From NCBI GenBank assembly GCA_014905825.1, contig JACGCN010000014.1, positions 868,001 to 932,000 on the forward strand: a stretch of DNA of 64,000 bases, read 5' to 3'. The position numbers and the translations under genes are program-made. Under the pieces are notes generated by a model. It saw nothing but the letters and a program-made list of their open reading frames with translations. It was not told the DNA's origin and made no database searches. Of this stretch, positions 33,479 through 47,000 are shown one piece after another. Within the stretch, counting starts at the first letter, position 1. Every line of letters starts with the position of its first letter. The stretch comes from Lyophyllum atratum (Eukaryota; Basidiomycota; Agaricomycetes; Agaricales; Lyophyllaceae).

Positions 33479-34749
33479 ATGGCGCCCCGGTCGACTCCTC
33501 CTCCCAAAGGCTCCTTCTACCCGCCCAACGACGTCGCCACCTACCGCGACCTCCTTCTCTTCGAGGAGCGCCTCAAGTCCAATGCACTCAGCCTCCAGCG
33601 CCGCAAGGCCCGCTACCAGCGTGCGTAGTACACCCACGAACATCCTGCTGCTGCTCCGGCTGACCTGCCCCACGTAGTGTTCCTCGTGCAGCTCCTGCTG
33701 GTCATAGCGTTCCTCCTGTCGGAGGTGCTGCTCCCCCCACAGTCGTCGCTCCTCGCGATTCCGTATGCGATGGTGCTGCAGCGCTTGTTGCCGGAGATCT
33801 ATACGAGTGATGTGCAGGTGACGGTGCACCCGTATTTTGCGAGTGGGTTGTTGTTCGTGAGTGTGACTACGCTTGTGTTGTTTTTTGCGAGTGGGATGTA
33901 CTCGGAGAAGATCGCGTATGCCAACAAGTGAGTCGTCATCCATCCAAGTGGTGCCACCACCCCACCAACGCCCGACCCACCCATAGATACGTGCCACACG
34001 CCAACCGCGCCCTGCGCTCCTTCAACATGTACCTCAACGTCCGCAAGCCCCCGCTGGGCTCCAAAATCCGGTTCAACCCCCTCTCCTTCTTCTTCCCCCG
34101 CCCCCCCTCGCCCCCGGCCCCGGCCCCTGCGCCCTCCTCCCGGCCCGAGTCCCGCTCAAGGTCGCGCTCGCCCTCGCCCGCGGGGACCACTACCTCCCTC
34201 CCGATCCCCTCCATCCCGCCGGCGACGAACCCGCGCGGCGAGCTCATATTCTCCTCCAGGGTTGATAAGTCGTTCCGGGACGCGTATGAGCGCTATCGGG
34301 CGGCGTTTGAGAGGAAGAGGGAGGAGAGGGAGAGGATGAGGGAGGAGGAGGGGAGGTGGTGGCGGTGGGGTGTTGGGCGGTGGTCTACTGCGAGTGGGAC
34401 GGGGGGGAGTAGGAGTGGGAGCCCGTTGGTGGGGAGTGCGCCGGGGTTGAGAGTGGGGGGGTCGGGGTCGGGGGGGAGGAAGGCGGGGTCGAGGAGTAGG
34501 ACGCCGGAGGCGGGGGGGAGTGGGGGTGGGGGAGGGATTATGATGAGACAGAGGGAGAGGGGTGGGACGCCTCCTGTGAGGCAGGAGACGCCGCCCATGG
34601 GGATTGGAGAGGGTGACGAGTCGGGGTCGGGGTCGGGGTCGTCGCAGAAGGGAGGGAGGAGGCTGAGGAGGGAGGGGACGGGGGATGAAATGGCGTTGAG
34701 GACTTTTGCGCTGGAGCGCACGTTGTCGCAGAGGGAGCATCCGAAGTGA
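33479..34749 (+). CDS. SPO7: Spo7-like regulatory subunit of the Nem1-Spo7 lipin phosphatase
   Basis: Exons 33479..33620, 33678..33927, 33987..34749; 384 residues. Spo7 (CNEP1R1 in animals) holds Nem1 phosphatase in the nuclear/ER membrane, where it activates lipin and so controls phospholipid synthesis. Seen: YRDLLLFEERLKSNALSLQR just before the first membrane hairpin (VQLLLVIAFLLSEVLL), a second hydrophobic pair (PYFASGLLFVSVTTLVLFFA), then the conserved RALRSFNMYLNVRKPPL after the membrane. The C-terminal ~220 residues are a low-complexity Arg/Ser/Gly/Pro tail typical of basidiomycete versions. The start ATG 33479 is the first in frame. Confidence 0.88.
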
Positions 34750-35622
34750 TGTTTAAACTAATAGATAAAGATGGGGTTGGCGTGCGTGCGGTGGGTTGTA
34801 TGATATGATATGGTGTGGTATGGGCGTGAGGTATATTTCTGATTTATTATACCTGAATCCAGTATAGACGCTTTGATGCTTGATCTCTCCTGGTCTCCCC
34901 TCCTTGTTGCTTAGCGCCCTCCCTCACAGGCAGTGGATGGGTCGTTTCTGCGCACTTAGCGTGGAATTTAGCGAAAGGAGTGGTAGGGCGCGCGCATATA
35001 TCCACTGCTTGGTATACATCGAGCTTACCAGCGGGCACCCTCTCTATCTACTGGCCGCGCCTGATCTGAGTGTGCCTATTCCAAGTCCACATGCCGAATG
35101 CTTCGCCGTCTTTAGTGGATGACACGGGGATAGAAACTTCAGATCAACCTTGCCGCTGCGTCCTCTTTCTCTGCTTCCCTCATCAGCGCGCTTTATATCT
35201 TAGCTTCTATTCCAACTTGGCCTGCGATGCTGAACCATGATGCATGACTCTCCGTCGTGTGGACTGAATCGCCTAGTGATATCTTCTTCTTGGCGCCACT
35301 TACATATCTTGTCGGGTAAGTGTTGGTTGGTACATAGTACCTATGATATGCTATCCTGACGGTTCTCGAGCGGGTGCGGTGTGCTCAGATGAAGCTGGGC
35401 CTGGGTAATACCAGGGCTGCGAGATAACACTAGTGGATAGGTGTAAATGGATCCAATATTGGAACCGAGCGTCGACTCCACCACAGGACCTACGGCTCGT
35501 TTTTTTCTCTCTTCTCTCTTATGTGCAGATGCTGGTTTCAGCGGCCTCGGCGGCGTGAAACGTAAAATTGGTAGTTGTACAAGATACATATGAGCCATGG
35601 AAACCTATTCTACTATGAGGCT
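34750..35622. other. Intergenic between convergent SPO7 and ALDH
   Basis: No gene seen. Both genes end toward this interval, so it should hold their 3' untranslated regions and terminators. Confidence 0.5.
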
Positions 35623-38076
35623 TTACAATTGGAGTCCAATGTTGACATGGACAGCTTTTACTTGCGTGTACCTGTCCGCAAGAATCTTGATTCAATTACG
35701 ATTTCAGGGTCGGGAGAGTGCAGTACAGCGACGTACGCTTCGAGAGCGTATTCCCCCAGCTCGCGACCGATTCCGGATTGCTTGTATCCTCCAAAGGGCA
35801 CTGCGACCGACCCGTCTTGTGCAGAATTTACCTGGGTGGTGGTGAGAACCAGGCATGGAGGAAGATACGGGTGGCGTTACCCAAGCCGTTCCCGCCTCCA
35901 GCGCGTGCGCGACCCGCAGGGCGCGGGAGAGGTTTTGAGAGAAGACGTTACATGATAGGCCGTAGGTTGTGTTGTTCGCTGCCTCTATGACCTCTATAAA
36001 TAGGACTAGCATTAGTCTGGGTGTCGGGGAAACAAGTAAGGGAGGTGGTCCATACCCTCCTCGGTTTTGAACTTGATGATGACGGCGACGGGACCAAAGA
36101 TTTCCTCGCGGACGATCTTCATCTCCGGCTTGACGTGTGTGAAGATTGTGGGCTGGACGAAGTACCCTTCGGTGCCGTGGCGGGCGCCCCCGATGTGGAG
36201 GTTTGCGCCGGAGGCTTTGCCGGACTCGATGTATCCCATTACGCGCTAGGAGGGAGGGATGTTGGTAGCGGTGTGGGAGGAATAACAAAGGATGGAGAAG
36301 GAAGGAAGGAGGGACGAACGTTAAATTGGACCTCGGAGACTAGAGGCCCGTGCTGGGTCGTGAGCTCGAAGGGGTCGCCCGTGGCGCGGGCGAGGTTTTG
36401 AGCAATCTCTGTGATCTGTTCGAGGAACTTATCATAAATTCCTTCGTGAACGAAGATGCGGGAGCCGGCTATGCATGCTTGGCCTGTAGGATTATAATTA
36501 CGACGTTGTCCAAACTCCCTTGCTTACAGGAAGCGGCTCACCTGCGTTATAGCTGTGTCATGGTGAGATCATTGACGGACCATCGTCCTAGGGTAAGACC
36601 CGACTCACAAGACGCCCATGGCCGCCCATTTCACCGCCTGCTCGAGATCTGCGTCGTCGAACACGATGGTTGGGCTCTTGCCGCCGAGCTCTAGCGTGAC
36701 GGATTTCAAGTTCGACTCGGCGGCGGCGCGTAGGATCGTACGCCCCACTAAAGTGCTCCCTGTGAACGCGACCTTCGCAATCTGGGGGTGCGAGCTGATG
36801 GCGGCACCGACGGTCGGGCCTACCAGTAAATATGAACATGAAGCTTTCGGGGAATAGGTATGGAATGAAGACTTGCCGTATCCATTGACGATGTTGACGA
36901 CACCAGGGGGGAAGCCTGCTTCGTTTATGAGGTCGGCGAGTCTCAGTGCCGTTAGGGGCGTGATTTCGGAGGGCTGGAAATGAGTTCAGTATCGCGATGT
37001 AGGTGGAGGCTGGATAGTCGTGCCTTCAACACGACTGTATTTCCCGTGGCGAGGGCGGGCGCGATTTTGGCGACCGCCGTGGCCTGTGGGGGATCAGCGG
37101 GGTGTATGGGGTCAACTGGGGCTTTACATACTAAAGGGAAGTTCCATGGGATGATCTGACCCTGTTATCCCGAGCAACAAGAGGTAAGCCGTACAATGTT
37201 TCAAGGAGCGGAGCAAGGAGCACCTACCACAACCCCGTATGGCTCATGCCTCGTGTAGGCAAACTTCTTTTCGTTCGTCTATGGGCGGTGCAGGATATGG
37301 TGGTATAGTACGACGCCGGCCGTGTGCGAGTCGAAACTCACCTCGATGGTCTTTCCCTGGATTTTATCGGCCCACCCCGCGAAGTATCGAATTATAGCAA
37401 TGGAGACGGTGATGTCACCACCGCGCGCCGCGAAGAAACCTTTCCCTATAGAGAGAGTGTCTGCTCGACGTGGAACGTGGGGATGCGACTAAGTACGACG
37501 CACCAACATCCAAGGCCTCCAGTGCTGCGAATTCGTCAAGGTGTTCTTCCACGAGGTCTGCGAGTTTGTTGAGGAGCTTGCCACGCGTCGAGCCGCTGCA
37601 TTTCAGACCCCAGGTCATTTTATATGCCTAGGATCACGGAGATGAATAGAGAGTAAGCAGTCGTATCTGGAGGGGTGGGTTGTGGAAGTGGGACGTGCCT
37701 TGAGAGCAGCGGCGACGGCGATGTCTACGTCTACGGCGTCGCCTATGGAGACAGCTGTAATGACCTTTCCGTTCACTGTGAGACGCATCAGGCAAGAATC
37801 GGGCCTTCATTGATCGAATGCATGTACCAGGATTGATAACGCTAAAAGTGGTGGAGCGTCAGATGAAGACGGGTGCATAGTAGTCGCTGTCCTCACTCGA
37901 TAGTGGCTGTCTCGTTAACGGGTTTGACCCATTCTCCATTGATGAAGAGTCTTCGGTCAACCAAGCGGATCAGCTATCGCAGCCCATCGCCCACATCGAT
38001 TCGCATACCCTGTGTGGACGGTCGCGTTTCCTTTGTAGGCGGGCGTATCGAACGTGTAAGTAAATGTTTCGGACAT
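35623..38076 (-). CDS. NAD(P)-dependent aldehyde dehydrogenase
   Basis: Seventeen exons: 38076..38009, 37950..37897, 37841..37828, 37775..37699, 37627..37504, 37445..37342, 37278..37228, 37161..37132, 37083..37024, 36973..36877, 36819..36609, 36552..36542, 36483..36320, 36245..36056, 35993..35881, 35831..35737, 35671..35623; 503 residues, the family's usual length, all phases consistent. Motifs: [15 protein letters not shown] (Asn), [18 protein letters not shown] (catalytic Glu), NAGQAC (catalytic Cys), [26 protein letters not shown]. It oxidises aldehydes to acids; no targeting peptide, so probably cytosolic. Three introns use GC donors (37698, 37023, 36876). Exons 3 and 12 are 14 and 11 nt; exon 12 encodes part of the Cys motif. 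Confidence 0.95.
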
Positions 38077-41000
38077 TGCGAGGGGTTTCGGGGCTTTGGA
38101 GCTTGGAGGTAGTGGATACGGGAGCAGATGATTGATTAGAAGTTGGAGAATTGGAACGAGATGCCCGTGGGTTTACAGTCTCCCTGCGGATTGACGCTTC
38201 CTATCGGCGTGAAGCGGGTAGTGAGGCGCTCAAGCATCAGAGGTTGAGGGGAAGAAGCTTGATGGGAGATGTACAGCCACATCTCAGCAGTTTAAGCTAT
38301 CGGTGATTATATCTGAAGTTGAACTGTCGTAAAAGAAATTGAGCCGCCTGAGGAGTGATCCATAAGAAGATGTTGCCCATGGACGCACCTGATACCGCCG
38401 ATCACCGTACGAGTCAGTTTCTCCTGCTGCTAAAACCAATCATAGATCGCGCCGCACAGCTTGCTTTTCACCTTCGCAACGATGCTTATGAGGTCGTTCC
38501 GTGGAGCATATTGCTCCCTCGAGCTGCTGCAGCTGGGTTCAGCAGCGATTTCTCCGTTGATCCCGAAGTCTATAACAAATATGTGGCAAGCACCTCTTTG
38601 TGTGGCGGAGCAATCCATTAGGCGCTATATCATAGGCTGTTGCCCGCTATTGCACCAAAAACGCTGGTCCTTGAGTGAAATGCACCTCCCTGTCAAAAAA
38701 AATCTGCTTTAGGTGACTCTGTGGGTGTAAAAAAAAGAAGCGATGAAGTGGGGGGTTACTGAACGCACTTGGCTCAAACTTACCTGCAAACAAACTTTTA
38801 CTCAAGCATTCTAGGTTGAGTCTAGTTCTGAGATAGTTTCTGGTCTGGCCCACACGAGCTCTCAACGTTCAACGTCCAGGCATTCATATTCAAGCTCCAG
38901 ATGAGAAAACGACATTTAATGGATCCAGGATGAGAAGGTGCCGATTTGATCCAGCCCTTACTGATAAAGCTAATGCGGACGGGGGTGACTTTTAGAGTTA
39001 GTGATTTTACTTCGACGTACACAGGAGGACAAACCAGTTCAAGATATCTCAAGTTTCGATGGTTGACGTTGCAGGTGGCAGCGAGCGAGAACGGAACCAA
39101 CCGAGAGGTGCCGACGAACCGGACCCATCGGAGAAGCGGAGTCTGAACCGTCCTTTGAACCTAAATCCTCCGCCTCGGCTACCATATTGATATGGCTACG
39201 GGAAAGCCGCCCCCTGCCGCCCCCCCTTCCCGCCCCTCCTCCCCTAATGAACGGGTTTTCGTATTTTTTGAAACAAGGGAACTGACAACCATGCTGGCCG
39301 CTGGCGTAACTGAGTGCCCGGTTACTTCGCATCAAGCGGCATCCGTCGCTATGACAATTTACAAGAGTTCTGAGACTCACCATCGTGCACGCCGCGAGTT
39401 TCCATTGAGCGTCCACCATGCCTGCCCCTTACGCCATTATCTGTCAGGACTCTACTCCGTTTCTTTCTAGTACTGACTGATAATCATCAGCTTTGTAGCA
39501 CCCCACCCGGAGACTGGTAAGATGTCTTCGATAACCGAGCGATGTATGTATGCTGCGGTAATTATTTTAATATCTTTTACAGGACTGACTTCTCAATCCA
39601 ACCCGCAGCGAAATGGCCATTTCTCACATATGTTTATTCTTGGCCTTGACGCTGTGCATCTCCATGCCTTGAATGTTAAGGAGGATCAGGTGAAGGCTCT
39701 CACCTTCTTCTAGAAGCGAAATACGATTAGAAGGCTGGTGATCGAGAAGCTCGATGGTCTTGCGGATGCTCTTCTGCAGCATTTGAAAGATATGCGCACG
39801 AAAGAGACGATCTGATCAGCAAATATCGCAAGATCCACGTAACGCTAATCGACACCATGCAGGCCGGGAGATGCACCTGTGAAGTCACCTCCGGAAGAAC
39901 CGCAGGTGACGCTGGCTCATACAAGCATAACCTCCGTTCTGCCATGACGAGGGTCCCTACAGCTACTCAGGTTGTACGTTTCGGCTTGAGGGCTAGAGGG
40001 ATTCGACACCAACATTTGCACCATATGGCCGTTCGGCCGGTTTTCAAACGTTGCGCGGTAGAGTCCTCGGCACTTGGAACTAAACCTCGCCACCACGGAC
40101 GCGAATATCGAGGACGACGTCTCTACCATGGTCCATACACGCGAGCTATATGGATCTTTCCCCATGCCCGCGATCATCCTTGTGCGAGGCGTGACAATCG
40201 GTAGCAGTGTATGACCTCTCTAACTCCGTTTAACATCATATATCAGTGGCGACCCTGGGCGCAGCTATCACCAAGCTCGAAGGCGTGCTTGCCAGTGCTT
40301 ACTTGTGCTTACCTTCCTCCTTTTTCGGCGGTAATCCGTACCCCCGAGCCTCATCTGTAGGTCCACATCTAGCCTCGATCGTAATCTAGAGTAAGCATCG
40401 CTCCGCCATACATGTCCATCAGTTCATCATTCTACCACATACGATAGCTTACAATCCATCTTTCATCTAGAGAGTGACCATGTTGATATGATGATATCTC
40501 AATAAGCAATCTTGGGGGTTTGTCGAGAATGCGGGGTCGGTGCTGGTGTCTCCGAGGCCATTGGAATTGGGGATCCAGGGTGCCCCAACGTTGGTTGTTA
40601 TCGCTCATATCGCCATGTCCGTGATCAGTCCATACTCTACATTCGGCGTATTTGCGAAGCGATCAAACTCAGGGGTGGTGGGGAGTGGGGTCGGACATAT
40701 GACATTGACAACGACGCCATGCTGCTGCGCTTTCACGACATTGACTGTCTCTGAGATTGAACAAAGTCCTAGCTGCGAGAGGGGTAATGAGGCGGTAGCG
40801 CGTCGAGGAACCGCTGACAAGGCTATATTTCAGCAAGGACGATTATCACTGCGACTGGCGGAGAATGACACCATTGGTGATGTCCGGTTCGACATCTGCA
40901 TCAGTATATCCGCAAAATCCGCGTGTCCCAAGGTCATGCCGTCGCTCGGAAGACGACTTGGAAAACATGAACGTGTCAGTCTTGCGATTGGAACCTCGAG

Positions 41001-41234
41001 GAGAGTATTGATACGTATCTGATGCCACACCCGATGAAGGCACAGAAGTCGCACCTGGTGTCTCTTACTATGCCACGGACTCGGCGCTTGAGAAGAAGCT
41101 ACCAAGCTTATGACTGACGTGTGAGCCTGGTTCGTGTGTTCGATGTGAACCAATGGGGTATATTTGCGTACTGTACATATTTGTGTGAATGATATTGTAG
41201 GAGCCTGAGAAGGGGGTACGTCGTGTGTGGAAAC
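38077..41234. other. Long stretch without a firm gene
   Basis: A plus frame at 38,355-38,621 reads TADHRTSQFLLLLKPIIDRA and LPRAAAAGFSSDFSVDPEVY and may be a small real gene (88 residues, ending TAG) or an exon. Near 39,735 the plus strand reads LVIEKLDGLADALLQHLKDM, again exon-like. Other frames here are unconvincing. No RNA gene seen. Confidence 0.3.
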
Positions 41235-42119
41235 CTATAGTTTTGATATTCCTGGTTGCATTTTGTTGAGGAAAGCGGACGCGACGATGCGGCCTGAGGC
41301 TTTGTCGACGACCTGGATAGGTTATTGAGCATAAGCGCGAGAACGTGCGTTGGGAAGCTCACTTCGCAGCGAGAAGTCATGACCCGTCCACCTAAGGATA
41401 TCGACGTGCTGATGATGCTCAGGCGTGTACCGCTGAAAGGGGGTATGATTAAGTGGGATGGCACTGCACGATGCTCGTGACGTACATGGACGCTGGTGAG
41501 TGGAATAAGATGTTCATCCCCTGAGTGACGCCGACACCGTTGACGTTTTGGAGGAGGCCTAATACGACGAGTGGAGTGCTGCAGCAACTGTCATAGCAAC
41601 AATGACTAAGGTATCCGCAATGAATGCAATGAAAACGTACTTGTCAATCAAGTATGCCACGCATCCTCCGTGCAGCATTCCAGCACCGTTGACCATGTCT
41701 GTTTACGATGACGGGGTCCATAGCTGTCAGTCCTGTAATCTGGATGGGCAAAAGAAGGACTCACGTTTTGTCACCTGCACCTCTGCTATCGTCGTCGCTT
41801 CCATCCGACCCTGCCTCTCTTGTATCCTATCGATGCTAACATCGACGAACTTGACGGTTTTCCCGACCTTGTGGCCAAAGCAATGCTCGTCCCCGACGCC
41901 ATACGAGAAATAAGTATTGGAGTTCAGTTGCTTCACGTAGTCTGGAGCATTCCCTCTTATGGTTGAGACGTCACCATGGTCAGGTAGCGATGCAGGGTCA
42001 ACCCAAGCCTTTCCAGAAGGTCGACGGGAGGGGACATGAGATGGGACATGAGAGTGGGTGTTGGTAGAAAGTGCTGACATCGACGAGGTGGTAGCCGCGG
42101 AAGAGTGTAATCTGGACAT
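41235..42119 (-). CDS. Hot-dog fold (4HBT) thioesterase
   Basis: Exons 42119..41765, 41698..41641, 41587..41486, 41432..41363, 41312..41235; 220 residues. After a Ser-rich N-terminus the protein reads VDVSIDRIQERQGRMEATTI, then MVNGAGMLHGGCVAYLID, the HGG...D motif of acyl-CoA thioesterases of the PaaI/THEM2 type, then VTQGMNILFHSPA, ISTSISLGGRVMTSRCE and KASGRIVASAFLNK. It should hydrolyse acyl-CoA thioesters; the acyl chain cannot be told. An alternative acceptor for exon 3 at 41,606 would add six residues; the later one matches the family better. Confidence 0.85.
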
Positions 42120-44061
42120 AGTAGATGGTGTGCGAGGCGGACAGAGTTAGGCCGGTTCTACGTCAAGCGGCCTATGATATAGGGCATGCCTACTAATGGC
42201 TGGACTGGGGATGAATGGGGATTTGTGGGAGTGAGAGACAGAAGAACGATCGTTACACGTGAGATGACCATTTAGGGGATTCCACAAGCGCTCGTCAACC
42301 GGCGCGTCCTTGGAAATATATGCAAGGGAACCAGGTGGATTTTCTGCGGATCGGTGCGGGACGATTGGTCGTGCGCATGTTGCCAACCACAAAGAGGCTT
42401 TAGATCCAGAAGATCGAGAAGCCCGATCCAAAATTAGATCGATAGAACTCAATGACTTTGCACTCTACCTGTGTGCGCTTGTCACTCGCATCAGATGGAC
42501 TGCCTTTTCTTTTCTTGTGATTAACTTGAGTCGGAGGAGATCATCAACGCGGGGTAGATTAGGGCAACAGAAATATCGCCGCAAAAGGAAATTTGATGGG
42601 AAGTCAACGTTACAAGTCGCATCAGTTCACGAGCTTGTGTGGATCAGTTTGGTCTTCGGCCTAGTGGAAGGCATGACCCGATGATGATAGCTAAGGAAGA
42701 AGAAACCACTGCTACAAGGATCCAAGTGAATATAGGTAAGCTCTAGACATTTGGGTTACAGGGTCTTGACCTACCAGGTCGGACTTCGACGTTCAACTAC
42801 CCATGAGGGCCTGCTGCGGACTGCCTTGACTCCATTTTCTGTGGTCACGGCCTAGATACAGACGAGCAATGCCTGAGCTTGTGACACGACGGGAGTGACG
42901 AGTAGTTATGCCGATCAACAAGAATGGATCGCCTAACCAGGTCTGGTAAAACGTATTCCGGAGACTTGCAGCACCGCAAAGACCATACATCTATCATGCA
43001 GGTGTCAGGTTTTGCACGTATACGTCAACGAGCGATATAACTTATTTGAGTGGAATTGGCAAGGGTCATCGGTCCAGAACGGAGAGGTGTCAAGGAACGT
43101 AGATGGCAGCCATGTATGTGTCCCTTGAAGTAAGTCCATGGTGGAGCCTTTATCATCTACTTCATATTCATACTTCGCAGAAGAAGTCATTCCAGGTGTA
43201 TACGTCCGGGTCGAGCACCGAACGTCCGCTGAAAGAATTTTGGCGCGTATTCCTCATACTTCAGGCATATTCTGTCCAAAAAAAGAACCCGGATTCGCCG
43301 TAGTGACCTGCGGAGCGTCCTAGATTGAGCGGGATCGAGTGGATCGATCAATGTCTTGTCTGCAGCCCTTGCCCAGCGTGAGCAGGAGACAGGAGGAAGC
43401 GCTAGAAATCCTTCCTCCGTAGGGTGAGTGCGTATCCATGGTCATCCCAGGCAGCAGCGAGAAAACTTCAACGATAAGACAACAAGACTGAAGTAGATCA
43501 GCACGATCGGGACAGATCTAGGCATGCTTTGTTCATGTTGATTGCGATTACATCGGAAGTTGCCTCATGTCAAGGCGTGCTGCTCACTGCTGCAGCACTT
43601 CCACGATCATTCATCACGAGAAGAGAAGTTCCGAGGATGGTCAACAACCGCGAGACCTAGCGACTCCGGGTTCGTAGCTGTGGCAACCCCGCCTTGAGCA
43701 CAAAGGGAGAAGAGATCGTACTAGGAGGCTAGTGCAGCCTGTGACGGTAATCTTGAATTGGGAGGATGTTCAGCTTCTATTAGAGCCTCGTGGTCGCATG
43801 GGGTCAGCACTTTGTGGCGATGCGATTGGCGAACCGTGCCCAGAACTGGATGGCCGAAAAGACCGACGATGTGTAGCTCCTCCACCACTTATTTGCAGTC
43901 TGCCATTGATATACTAACAGGGTCGCATCGAAGGATTAAGAGTTGTGCACCTAGGATGACTATATTACATTATGGAGAGTGGTGAGCAGAGTCGCCCAAG
44001 ATAGGAATAAAATGAAAAATTAGTCGCATCAGGACCCATCGTGGATTTGGGGTCCTTGTGA
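42120..44061. other. No supported gene
   Basis: Only short frames on both strands; the longest (plus 42,310-42,684, 124 codons) shows no motif. The right edge is the 3' flank of the desaturase. Confidence 0.4.
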
Positions 44062-47000
44062 TTACATTTGAGGTTCGATAACGGCCTCTCCATATTGGTT
44101 CTTGAAGAATATGACGTCTCCCTCGCTTTCGACGAACGTGCATTGAGTAAATGATCGCCACAAAGCATATAGCGCAGGCTGGTCCAAGTGTTTAGATCGA
44201 AACTGAGAAGAATTTGCGCCTACTAACCGTAGAATCATAATTATAGTATTCCCCGAGGACTGGTTTGATCGCCTCTGTTACCTGTGGAAGATTATCTAAC
44301 AGGCAATTTTCCATCAAAGTGGCGACCTGGAGAACTGCATCAGTGACGTACAGAATGGTATCGTTGCAAAGAAGTGGTGGGCGAGATGATCGGTGCTGAT
44401 CTGGTATGTACAAAGACATTTATTAGCGGAAGACAAGGGTCCGCTCAGATCGCATTTGACAACGTACGTGGTGGAAGAAAAATCGCCCCACCCAACCAAA
44501 TAAGGGTCGGTCTACGGTTGCTAGAGCTCCGCGGGCAAAAGTCCACTGATCCTGGAAGGCCCTTAGCAACACAAAAGTGTGGGGTAGCCAGCAGGGCTGG
44601 CTGCGCAGAAGGCAGATCGACGACGGCGACGCGTCGACAACGACAGAGATCTTCACGGTCACGACATCACGACATCACGATACGTAGATTAGATTAGATA
44701 TCCCATCTACCTCATGTTTCCCATCTCCTCATGTTCCCCATATTTTCGGCTCTCGTTTTCGGTCTCGTATCATTCCCATTCCCATTCGCATTCGTGTCTA
44801 CGTGTACTACGCTACGCATACGAATATATCTCGTTTTGCTTCTCTTTTCGTTCGCGCTCGTTCCCTCTCGTCTCGCCGCTTACCCGCCATCGACTGTGCG
44901 GTCCGGATTCTTTGTCCCTCGTCCTCGCACCCTTTGGAGATCCCACATCTGGAGCCCACCGCGAGGGGACAAAAATTGTCGGAGCCCTCATCGATTCCCG
45001 TTCTGTAAACCGCCGTTTCCGTATTATCCATCATTTCTTTCGGTCAACCGCCGAAAGCCCCGTCGAAGAGAGGCAAAGGGCGCGCTCCGTCACCGCCGCC
45101 GACTAGAATCCAGCCGCATCGCAACGCAGTCACCGGATCCTCAGCAAGCCGTCCCAGACATCCACCTCTTCCCCTCCGACCACTTTACCTATTCCCCGAC
45201 GTTGTTTCCTCGCCAGCTACTATCGACCTCAGCGCCGCGACTCAAACATCAAAGACACCAGAAGAATTACGTAATCCGACACGACCGCCAACACCAGCCC
45301 TCGAAGGGACACCAAGACCTCTATCCTCAACACCATCCTCACCACTCTCATCACCGACTCCATTACCAACATCACCATCACCTCCACGTACACCGACACC
45401 AAGAACACCGACACCACCACCGCCGTCGCCACAAATGGCAACGATACCGACGCCGAAAGGCATTGCCGGCATGCCGGTACCAGGAACAAAACGCGCGCCA
45501 TACTTCGATGGGAAGGATCCTAGCGAGCTTCTTGAATTCTTCGACGAATTTGACGAGCTGGCGAAGGATTGTGCACTGACAAATGCAGAGAAAGTAAAGA
45601 TGGTGGTTAAGTATGCTAACACAAAGACGAAGAAGTTCTGGGCCAGCTTACCGGGCTATGAAGAACAGGCCTATGCTACATTGAAGAACAAGATTCTCGA
45701 CACGTATCCTGGAGCGAAGAAGGGGGAAAGGTATACAAGAAAGGATTTAGAACGTATCATCCGTCGATATGAAGCTCACCGTATTAAGACAGAAGCAGAT
45801 ATCATCGGATACTACCAGGAATTTCGCCCGGTCGCCGTCACTCTCGAGACCGACGGTCAGATCAGCGCTAACGAGAAGAATCGCATGTTCTGGGAAGGAC
45901 TGCACAAGAGCGCACAGAAGGCGATCAAGAAACGACTCGAGGTCAAGGAGGGGACGGCGTACTCGCGTTCGAAGGTCCCGGATATGGAGAAAGTTGTTGA
46001 GGCAGGGCGAGAGGTGTTTGCAGATGATGCATTCGATGCTGAGAACAGGAAGGGGAAGGCGAAGAAGAGAGGGAAGCGTCGGGATAGGGATTCGTCGAGT
46101 GAGGAGAGCAGCGAGGAGAGCAGTAGCGAGGAGAGCGAGAGCGAGGAGTCATCATCAGAAAGTGAGGAGGAGGATCGGAAGCGGAGGAAGAAGTCGAAGA
46201 AGAAGAAGAGGGAGAGCGGGCGGCGGGAGGTGGCGACGAGGAAGGTGGTGGTCAAGGAGAGCGGACGCAAGGAGATGGTGGATGAGATCGATGAGTTATC
46301 GAGACGGCTTGGAGGGATGAAGGTTGGCGACAGTGCGTATGCAGCCAGTTACGTCAAACTCGCAGTTCTGTCACCTGCAGCGGCTCAGCTCCTTCCGTCC
46401 CCCTGGCAACCGGTATCCCCTACGACTGTCACAGCTGCAGCGCCGGTATATCAACCACCTCAGAACCATCAGCTACCCCAGCAACATCACTATCCGTATC
46501 AGCCCCAGCATCAACAGTGGAACTGTGGTGGTGGAGCACGGGGATTCCAAGGGCGTGGAGGATATGGCCACGGAGGACATGGAGGTCATGGTCATGCTCC
46601 CAGCGCACCGCACGACTCCAATGGCACGTGCTACTTCTGTCGAGGGATGGGGCACATCTCGCGTAACTGTCCCGTCGCCGGCGAGCATCTTCGAGCCGGA
46701 CATATTCGCTACGACGGAGCTGTATGGGTTTGGGCAGAAAGTGGAGAGCGTATCCGACACTATCCTGGGGGAATTCGAGCGGCGGTCGAGGAGCGATATG
46801 GGGTTCTACCAGTACCGAACGGAGGAGGTGGTCCAGCTCAACCACAACCACCGCCGCCAGCCGTGGCCGGTGGTAATTTTCTTCAAGTGTTCGTACCAGA
46901 GGCGGAGTCATGTGCGATTATCGAGGATGTTGACGAGGAGGTGGTGGTGGCGGTTACCGAAGAGTGGAAGTGGGGAGATGGTGGACGACAGGGTGTGGAG

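Noticed and set aside
33413..34740. Long minus-strand frames over SPO7
   Set aside because: Antisense to well-supported exons with membrane helices and the family motif.
44731..45579. 282-codon plus frame across the LTR and Gag leader
   Set aside because: Different frame from Gag, His/Arg repeats from a CAC-rich leader, no domain; the shorter copy in the 3' LTR is the same artefact.
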